This document shows positions 55,931-64,000 of a DNA stretch of 64,000 bases, piece after piece. The number at the start of each line of letters is the position of its first letter. Position 1 is the stretch's first letter. A program made the translations under genes and the position numbers. The stretch lies in assembly GCF_032854445.1 (NCBI RefSeq), contig NC_088296.1, positions 20,757,853 through 20,821,852 of the forward strand, written 5' to 3'. Source of the DNA: Liolophura sinensis (Eukaryota; Mollusca; Polyplacophora; Chitonida; Chitonidae). Under the pieces are notes generated by a model that saw only the letters and a list, made by a program, of their open reading frames with translations, ran no database searches and was not told where the DNA came from.

Positions 55931-57577
55931 TATCTATCCTAGATCAAATTCGCCATTGCAAACTTTGACAACCTATTTATACTTCTGACTTCGGGGAATT
56001 GGCCCTAGAGTGCGCTCTTTGCATGTACGCGTTAAAAACTTCAAGTTCGTCCCAGTGTTGATCTGGGCATTGTTCGGATTTCAGAAAAGGCACAGCGAAG
56101 ACCGTTCAGTCGGGGACAAGGTGTTAAGTCTGCTGAGTGCGGGCTTTCCACCTTATTTATTTACCTTTTATAATTTGGTTCAGATTTATTTGGCAGTTCA
56201 TATTATCTTTTGTATCGGAAATAACCTTTAGATAAGGAGAAAATCAACTCAGGTACAAGACATAATACATCACTGGACCTATTCCCAAAACAATAGAGAA
56301 TTTATTTCACCCGGAATCGGCTTGTTGGAATAATTACCAAATACCAAAGTATTTGACTTGACCTGGATAAAGTAGGGTTCGCCTAAACAGAAATTCAACA
56401 CAGCAGTCTGCGTGAGAAAGTTTCTCTTCTGAAGTAGTACATAGATTTGACCTTAAATTGACCGGCACTACAATTGAGGCTCGAGCTCCAGATGCTTCCA
56501 GCTCACAATATCCACTAAGGTGGTCACACATACTTTAGTTTTAAAACGGAAGCACACAGGAAATCAATGTACCATGCGGTACCATATACAAAATATATTT
56601 AATATAACAGCTTGTCTGTATATATATATATTTTACGCAGACCCACATGAGTAGAAACTGTGAAAACAAACATCTTAACAAAGCCAGCCTCGAAATACCT
56701 TTGAAAAAAGGACAAAAAATTAGCGTTCGTCTAAGAACAGTTATTTAATTAAGCGATCAGATATCACCCAGAATTGTACATTTAGATATACATATACATG
56801 TATTTAAGAGCTACGTACATATATACTAAAACACGTCCTTTTTTTTACATTTCCAATATGTAAACAAATTTGGACCAATCAAAGTTGGTTATTGCTGGTC
56901 TGGATATAGTAGGCGACGTCACTGAATATATGCGCTACTCACTGACCCCCACCCCCACCAACCCGGTTAATGTGGAGTTCAACAATATGTAAATTTAAAA
57001 TGCTACATTTCATGTACAAAAATAGGTTTGGCATGAGTAATTAAATAAAATAAATGCTTAAACGCACGGGAATTTAGCGTCATATCTGGGTCAAGTTATT
57101 CACCAAAAAAAGAGTGTTTGGAAACAGGTTAAAGGTAATGCATAACACTTTGGATAATATTCATCATTTTGTGCTTATTCCATACCGGGAACATTTTTTT
57201 ACAGCATACAAGATGTGGAATGAAAACTGATGCTTTAGAGTGGATTTTTGAACCATATTCTGCCAACTCATGCACCGTGACGTCAGGGTTACTACATTTT
57301 TACGATGCATGCACATGTCGTACCAAATCTATACCTGTATATCACTTCTAAACGCAACAGCCACAGACTATTTAGCGGCTAAAAACAATGTGTGATGTTA
57401 TTCAGATACAGTCCGTTCATAATCACACACAGATTTCAAGGCAAATACTGATTACATGATAGCTACAGCTTTGAACGTAAAAACTCTTTGATCACAGTAT
57501 ACTCTGACCCGGAATCCATAACTTCTTATATCCTCTACTTAATCTGAGATCTGACAATTAAAGCAATCTTTAATTTT
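55931..57577. other. Intergenic, nothing recognised
   Basis: About 1.6 kb without a supported gene. No LTR was found next to the gag end. A short (TA)n tract lies near 56620. Confidence 0.4.
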
Positions 57578-57646
57578 GATTTATTTATTTATTTGATTGG
57601 TGTTTTACGCCGTACTCAAGAATATTTCACTTATACGACGGCGGCT
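57578..57646 (-). mobile_element. SINE family A, 3'-end fragment
   Basis: Almost perfect 3' end (TTGATTGGTGTTTTACGCCG, then ATACGACGGCGGC), breaking off abruptly. The low divergence suggests recent 5' truncation. Confidence 0.85.
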
Positions 57647-57807
57647 TTAATTTAAAATTAAATATAAATCATCCTTGTTGTTTTTCTTTAAAATATAAAT
57701 AATGTACATAACTAATGATGAAATTTGAAAAACAAAATTCATGTATAAACTGACTGTACCTTTATCAAGCTTAGTTAATACGACATGGAAAGATCGTCAT
57801 GAAATGA

Positions 57808-58473
57808 CTAGTGATAGACATCGGATTCAGCATCTTTGCGTTCGTCAGGAACATATGCCACTGTAAGAGTAGAACCAGTAGAATTGCTAGTGCTAGATTT
57901 GCTAGGCGTAGACACAGTAGAATTGCTACTTGCAGACACAGTAGATTTGTTAGGGGTAGACGCAGTAGATTTGCTAGGTGTAGGCACAGTAGATGCGTTA
58001 GGATTTACAAGGGTTTGGCACAGTAGATTCGTTAGGGGTAGACACGACAGATTTACAAGGGTTTGGCACAGTAGATTCGTTAGGGGTAGACACGACAGAT
58101 TTACAAGGGTTTGGCACAGTAGATTCGTTAGGGGTAGACACAGCAGATCTACTTGGAATAGGCACGATAGGTTTGCTAGACACAGCATTATCATCCCCTG
58201 CCAACAAAGGTTCAGTCACACCCGCAGATGTTGCTGTTTTCGCTGTTCTTGTTGGTGAACTGCTGCAGAGTGTGAGTGGGCCTTCGTTATCCCCTGCCTC
58301 ACATGGGTTTGGTTGCTTACCAGAATCATTATCACTTGTGGTTGATTTTTTATTGCTTTGTACTGTTGGTGGTTTATCAGTCCTCATAAACACGATGAAT
58401 GGAATGACAACAAACAAAACCATGCTGACGAAAGCGATGATCCCAGTGGCTAAAGCAACTTTCCTGGAGTTTT
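57808..58473 (-). CDS. Last exon of a single-pass membrane protein, S/T/P-rich tail
   Basis: The exon starts at 58473 after TTTGTCTTTCAG in phase 1 (AA/AAC). It encodes a membrane helix (VALATGIIAFVSMVLFVVIP), a basic stop-transfer (FMRTDK), and a tail rich in Ser, Thr and Pro. The tail includes a 16-residue tandem repeat (STVPNPCKSVVSTPNE, 48 bp, about 2.5 copies). The frame ends at a TAA at 57998-58000, after about 158 residues. Beyond it a second frame continues the same kind of sequence for about 60 residues and ends AYVPDERKDAESDVYH. The break matches a 14-nt deletion in the last repeat. Upstream exons, which should carry the extracellular domains, are not seen before 64000; the preceding intron may hold the 46-bp satellite. 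A receptor role is inferred from phase and topology only. Confidence 0.6.
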
Positions 58474-59050
58474 CTGAAAGACAAAATCTTGTTTAGTATA
58501 TTATACACTGCATGGATTGTAATTATGCAGCCTGCCATTCAGCTTTCAGTATTTTAGACGTCGCTTTATTAACTGACCATGCTATTATTGACCTGGGACG
58601 TTCATTGTACTCAATGGCTCGTATACGTATGTCTGTTTCCATGCATAAATTCTATATTTATCTTCACCCCTGTCGCACTGGTCGTTGGAATAACAAATAC
58701 TTTATAACAAAATGGTCGATAGAAGGGTAGATCGTATTTCAGTTTATCCGTCTGTCAAACTATTTTGACTAGTAAAGGAGCCAGGGCGAAAATCTTGGTG
58801 CTAACTCATTTGCATGTCACCTTGTCAGGCGTACAGTTTACACCAGTGACGGATTTCCCTTTGTATTTCTCTTAATTGACATTAATCGAAAAAATATGGC
58901 CTTAGGGTGTTTAGTAGTGCATACCTAAACCAACTCAAAAAACTATGAATTTTCCTCGGCAATATGCGTCTTTAAGACCACAAGGACGTTCTTTGCATAT
59001 GGGCATATCTCAAAACAGTCAAAACTGACCTTGATGCATCACTGGGAAGG
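58474..59050. other. Intron or flank, nothing recognised
   Basis: Between the last-exon acceptor at 58473 and the satellite. No further phase-1 exon was recognised on the minus strand. Confidence 0.4.
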
Positions 59051-62000
59051 GGTTCGTTGTGAAAATTGTGCTCACAACAAGGGCGAACAAGGACAGGATA
59101 AAGGAAGTCACGCGAAGACCTACAAAACAAAACAGGATACAGTATCGAGGAAACAACGGAAAACACCTGCAATACAAGGCAAGAGACAGGATTAAGGAAA
59201 CCACGCAAAGACTTACAAGACACGGCAAAGAGAGAAATGAGGAAATCCCTTGATCAGCACATTACAATGGTTAAACATCATATTAAGCTTGAAGAGAGAA
59301 ACTAAAATTATCATATTAAAGATTTGACCATTACACAAGGTATGATTAAGGAAATTAAATTATTAAAAAAAGACCAGCAAGACAAGGCAAGACACAGGAT
59401 TACGGAAACCACGCGAAACTTGCAAGACAAGGCAAGATACATGGCTAAGGAAACCACGTGAAGATCTACAAGACAGGGCAAAAGACAGGAATAAAGAAGG
59501 CACGACAGCCCCTACAACACACGGCAAAGGTGAGGACTAAAGAAACTACGACAAGCCCTACAAAACACGGCAAATGTGAGGACTAAAGAAACTACGACAA
59601 GCCCTACAACACACGGCAAAGGTGAGAACTAAAGAAACTACGACAACCCCTACAACACACGGCAAATGTGAGGGCTAAAGAAACTACGACAAGCCCTACA
59701 AAACACGGCAAATGTGAGGACTAAAGAAACTACGACAAGCCCTACAAAACACGGCAAATGTGAGGACTAAAGAAACTACGACAAGCCCTACAACACACGG
59801 CAAAAGACAGGAATAAAGAAGGCACGACAAGCCCTACAAAACACGGCAAATGTGAGGACTAAGGGAACTACGACAACCCCTACAACACACGGCAAAAGAC
59901 AGGAATAAAGAAGGCACGACAAGCCCTACAAAACACGGCAAATGTGAGGACTAAAGAAACTACGACAAGCCCTACAAAACACGGCAAATGTGAGGACTAA
60001 AGAAACTACGACAACCCCTACAAAACCCGGCAAATGTGAGAACTAAAGAAACTACGACAAGCCCTACAAAACACGGCAAATGTGAGGACTAAAGAAACTA
60101 CGACAAGCCCTACAACACACGGCAAATGTGAGGACTAAGGAAACTGCGACAAGCCCTACAAAACACGGCAAATGTGAGGACTAAAGAAACTACGACAAGT
60201 CCTACAAAACATGGCAAATGTGAGGGCTAAAGAAACTACGACAACCCCTACAACACACGGCAAAAGACGGGAATGAAGAAGGCACGACAAGCCCTACAAA
60301 ACACGGGAAATGTGAGGACTAAAGAAACTACAAGCCCTACAACACACGGGAAATGTGACGGCTAAGGAAACTACGACAAGCCCTACAAAACACGGCAAAT
60401 GTGAGGACTAAAGAAACTACGACAAGCCCTACAAAACACGGCAAATGTGAGGACTAAAGAAACTACGACAAGCCCTACAAAACACGGCAATAGACAGGAA
60501 TAAAGAAGGCACGACAAGCCCTACAAAACACGGCAAATGTGAGGACTAAAGAAACTACGACAAGCCCTACAAAACACGGCAATAGACAGGAATAAAGAAG
60601 GCACGACAAGCCCTACAAAACACGGCAAATGTGAGGACTAAAGAAACTACGACAAGCCCTACAAAACACGGCAATAGACAGGAATAAAGAAGGCACGACA
60701 AGCCCTACAAAACACGGCAAATGTGAGGACTAAAGCAACTACGACAAGCCCTACAAAACACGGCAAAAGACAGGAATAAAGAAGGCACGACAAGCCCTAC
60801 AACACACGGCAAATGTGAGGACTAAGGAAACTACGACAAGCCCTACAAAACACGGCAAATGTGAGGACTAAAGAAACTACGACAAGCCCTACAAAACACG
60901 GCAATAGACAGGAATAAAGAAGGCACGACAAGCCCTACAAAACACGGCAAATGTGAGGACTAAAGAAACTACGACAAGCCCTACAAAACACGGCAAAAGA
61001 CAGGAATAAAGAAGGCACGACAAGCCCTACAAAACACGGCAAATGTGAGGACTAAAGAAACTACGACAAGTCCTACAAAACACGGCAAATGTGAGGGCTA
61101 AAGAAACTACAAGCCCTACAAAACACGGCAAATGTGAGGACTAAAGAAACTACGACAAGCCCTACAAAACACGGCAAATGTGAGGACTAAAGAAACTACG
61201 ACAAGCCCTACAACACACGGCAAATGTGAGGACTAAAGAAACTACGACAAGCCCTACAAAACACGGCAAATGTGAGGACTAAAGAAACTACGACAAGCCC
61301 TACAACACACGGCAAAAGACAGGAATAAAGAAGGCACGACAAGCCCTACAAAACACGGCAAATGTGAGGACTAAAGAAACTACGACAAGCCCTACAAAAC
61401 ACGGCAAATGTAAGGACTAAAGAAACTACGACAACGCCTACAACACACGGCAAATGTGAGGACTAAAGAAACTACGACAAGCCCTACAAAACACGGCAAA
61501 AGACAGGAATAAAGAAGGCACGACAAGCCCTACAAAACACGGCAAATGTGAGGACTAAAGAAACTACGACAGCCCCTACAACACACGGCAAATGTGAGGA
61601 CTAAAGAAACTACGACAAGCCCTACAACACACGGCAAAAGACAGGAATAAAGAAGGCACGACAAGCCCTACAAAACACGGCAAATGTGAGGACTAAGGAA
61701 ACTACAAGCCCTACAACACACGGCAAATGTGAGGACTAAGGAAACTACGACAAGCCCTACAAAACACGGCAATTGTGAGGACTAAAGAAACTTCGACAAG
61801 CCCTACAAAACTCGGCAAATGTGAGGACTAAGGAAACTACGACAAGCCCTACAACACACGGCAAATGTGAGGACTAAGGAAACTACGACAACGCCTACAA
61901 CACACGGCAAATGTGAGGACTAAAGAAACTACGACAAGCCCTACAACACACGGGAAAAGACAGGAATAAAGAAGGCACGACAAGCCCTACAAAACACAGC

Positions 62001-64000
62001 AAATGTGAGGACTAAAGAAACTACGACAAGCCCTACAACACACGGCAAAAGACAGGAATAAAGAAGGCACGACAAGCCCTACAAAACACGGCAAATGTGA
62101 GGACTAAAGAAACTACGACAAGCCCTACAAAACACGGCAAAAGACAGGAATAAAGAAGGCACGACAAGCCCTACAAAACACGGCAAATGTGAGGACTAAA
62201 GAAACTACGACAAGCCCTACAAAACACGGCAAATGTGAGGACTAAGGAAACTACAAGCCCTACAACACACGGCAAATGTGAGGACTAAAGAAACTACGAC
62301 AAGCCCTACAAAACACGGCAAATGTGAGGACTAAAGAAACTTCGACAAGCCCTACAAAACACGGCAAATGTGAGGACTAAGGAAACTACGACAACCCCTA
62401 CAACACACGGGAAAAGACAAGAATAAAGAAGGCACGACAAGCCCTACAAAACACGGCAAGTTTGAGGACTAAAGAAACTACGACAAGCCCTACAACACAC
62501 GGCAAAAGACAGGAATAAAGAAGGCACGACAAGCCCTACAAAACACGGCAAATGTGAGAACTAAAGAAACTACGACAAGCCCTACAAAACACGGCAAATG
62601 TGAGGACTGAAGAAACTACGACAAGCCCTACAACACACGGCAAATATGAGGACTAAGGAAACTATGACAAGCCCTACAAAACACGGCAAATGTGAGGACT
62701 AAAGAAACTATGAGAAGCCCTACAAAACACGGCAAATGTGAGGGCTAAAGAAACTACAAGCCCTACAAAACACGGCAAATGTGAGGACTAAAGAAACTAC
62801 GACAACCCCTACAAAACACAGCAAATAACAGGGCTAAAGAAACCATGCGAAGACCTGGAAGACTCGGCAGCATACAACACTACAGAAACTACACAAACAC
62901 CCACAAGCCACGACAAGAGATAGGATTAAGGAAACCCCTCAAGTACCCACGGGGGGCCTCCGTGACTCAGTCGGTTAGCGCGCTAGCGCAGCGTAATGAC
63001 CCAGGAGCCTCTCACCAATGCGATCGCTGTGAGTTCAAGTCCAGCTCATGCTGGCTTCCTCTCCGGCCGTAAGTGGGAAGGTCTGCCAGCAACCTGCGGA
63101 TGGTCGTGGGTTTCCCCCGTGCTCTGCCCGGTTTCCTCCCACCATAATGCTGGCCGCCGTCGTATAAGTGAAATATTCTTGAGTGCGGCGTAAAACACCA
63201 ATCAAATAAATAAATAAATAAATCAAGTACTCACAAAACAACTCATCAGACAGGATTAAGAAAACCACGTGAAGAACTACAAAACACCACAACATACAGC
63301 AATAAATGAAACCCGACAAGCGCTACAGAAAAAAGCAAGCGACAAGAATAAGGAAACCACGCTAAAAACTACAACACACGACACGAAACACGATTAAGGA
63401 AACACGTGCAGACCTACACGACAAGAGACAAGAGACAGGGTTAATGAAATTACGCAAGTGTTCTTCAAGTCAAGGCAAAGCAAACCATGCAATGATCAGC
63501 AAGACACCACAAGAAACGGGATTAAGGAAACCGCGCAAACACGTACAAAACAGGTCACCACACAAAAACCTACCAGGCAAAGCAAAGGCAGGTTTATGAA
63601 AACCACGCAAACACTTTTTAAGTAAGCCAAAGACAGGATTAAGGAAACCATGCGAAGACCTACAAGACACGACAAAAAAAAACAAGATTAAGGAAATACC
63701 CATAGGCCTACACGACACGACAAAAGACAGAATTAATGAAATCACGCAAATACCTCTCAAAGCAGGACAGGATTAAGGAAACCATGCAAATATCTGCAAG
63801 ATACGACAAAATACAGAACTAAGGAAACCACGTGAAAACCTACAAAACACGGCAAAAATAGGACTAAGGAAACCATGCAAAGACCTGTAAAACCAGGCAA
63901 AGACATGATTAAGGAAGCCAAGGGAAGACTTACAAGACACGGCAAAGACAGGATTAGGTAAACAAAGCAAAGATCTGCTAGGCAAGGCAAAGGCAGGACT
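59051..64000 (+). repeat. 46-bp satellite array, leaves the window
   Basis: The core (about 59490-62840, roughly 73 units) is built of two 46-bp unit types sharing CGACAAGCCCTACAAAACAC. Type 1 continues GGCAAATGTGAGGACTAAAG; type 2 continues GGCAAAAGACAGGAATAAAG and AAGGCA. Both flanks (59051-59480 and 62841-64000) consist of older, diverged units (GACAGGATTAAGGAAACCAC-like). This gives a young homogeneous core between decayed edges. A SINE interrupts the right flank. Short hydrophobic minus-strand frames are artefacts. Confidence 0.92.
62951..63223 (+). mobile_element. SINE family A, full length, best-preserved copy
   Basis: Head GGGGCCTCCGTGACTCAGTC with A-box-like TGACTCAGTCGGTTAGC, B-box-like GAGTTCAAGTCC, body CGGCCGTAAGTGGGAAGGTC, conserved CCACCATAATGCTGGCCGCC and GGCGTAAAACACCAATCAAA, and tail (TAAA)n. 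The layout, a Pol III tRNA-like head, a conserved central/3' domain and a short tetranucleotide tail, is that of tRNA-derived SINEs described from molluscs (Meta-type domain, from memory). Confidence 0.92.

Noticed and set aside
59490-62840. CRISPR array
   Set aside because: The whole 46-bp unit is repeated with no unique spacers, and the genome is eukaryotic.

Overview
This is a eukaryotic, intron-bearing, repeat-rich animal window. The evidence is small phase-1 exons with GT/AG borders, many tRNA-headed SINEs, LINE and Ty3/gypsy remnants, and tandem repeats covering roughly a sixth to a fifth of the sequence. The dominant SINE (conserved body ending in GTAAAACACCAATCAAATAAA) and the galaxin-like proteins suggest a lophotrochozoan, most likely a mollusc. 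That placement is from memory of such repeats, not from a search. No bacterial, viral or organellar genes are seen. Gene density is low: about four gene loci, all small or incomplete. LAYOUT. 0.7-6.5 kb: a 24-bp minisatellite, then two 748-bp direct copies of a segment carrying 41-bp repeats with CRE-type TGACGTCA palindromes, separated by a 31-bp minisatellite. 9.4-10.9 kb (minus): last two recognisable exons of a membrane protein with an NHL-like beta-propeller. 11.9-13.8 kb (minus): an Ig V-like exon and a transmembrane exon. 11.4, 18.2-19.1 and 19.8-20.2 kb: further minisatellites. 20-32 kb: almost only SINEs, MITE-like elements and a foldback repeat. 32.9-42.7 kb: two galaxin-like secreted cysteine-rich protein genes in convergent orientation, each with a 70-nt signal-peptide exon and one repeat-bearing exon, plus a duplicated upstream flank at 37.2-38.3 kb that may be the relic of a third copy. 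45-51 kb: remnants of at least two LINEs. 53.0-55.9 kb: a decayed Ty3/gypsy element (gag, zinc knuckle, protease, reverse transcriptase, RNase H) on the minus strand. 57.8-58.5 kb (minus): last exon of a single-pass membrane protein with a Ser/Thr/Pro-rich tail broken by a 14-nt deletion. 59.1-64.0 kb: a 46-bp satellite leaving the window. HOW IT FITS. The two galaxin-like genes are the clearest functional unit: same exon-1 signal peptide, same phase-1 splice, same cysteine spacing, 3 versus 4 internal repeats. Galaxin-type proteins are known from coral skeleton matrix and from squid symbiotic organs, so a secreted matrix or host-microbe role is possible, but nothing here proves either. The phase-1 exons at 10.8, 12.1, 13.8 and 58.5 kb are typical of cell-surface receptor genes built by exon shuffling; those at 10.8-13.8 kb could even belong to one gene. 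All similarities were judged by eye and recall; no database search was run.
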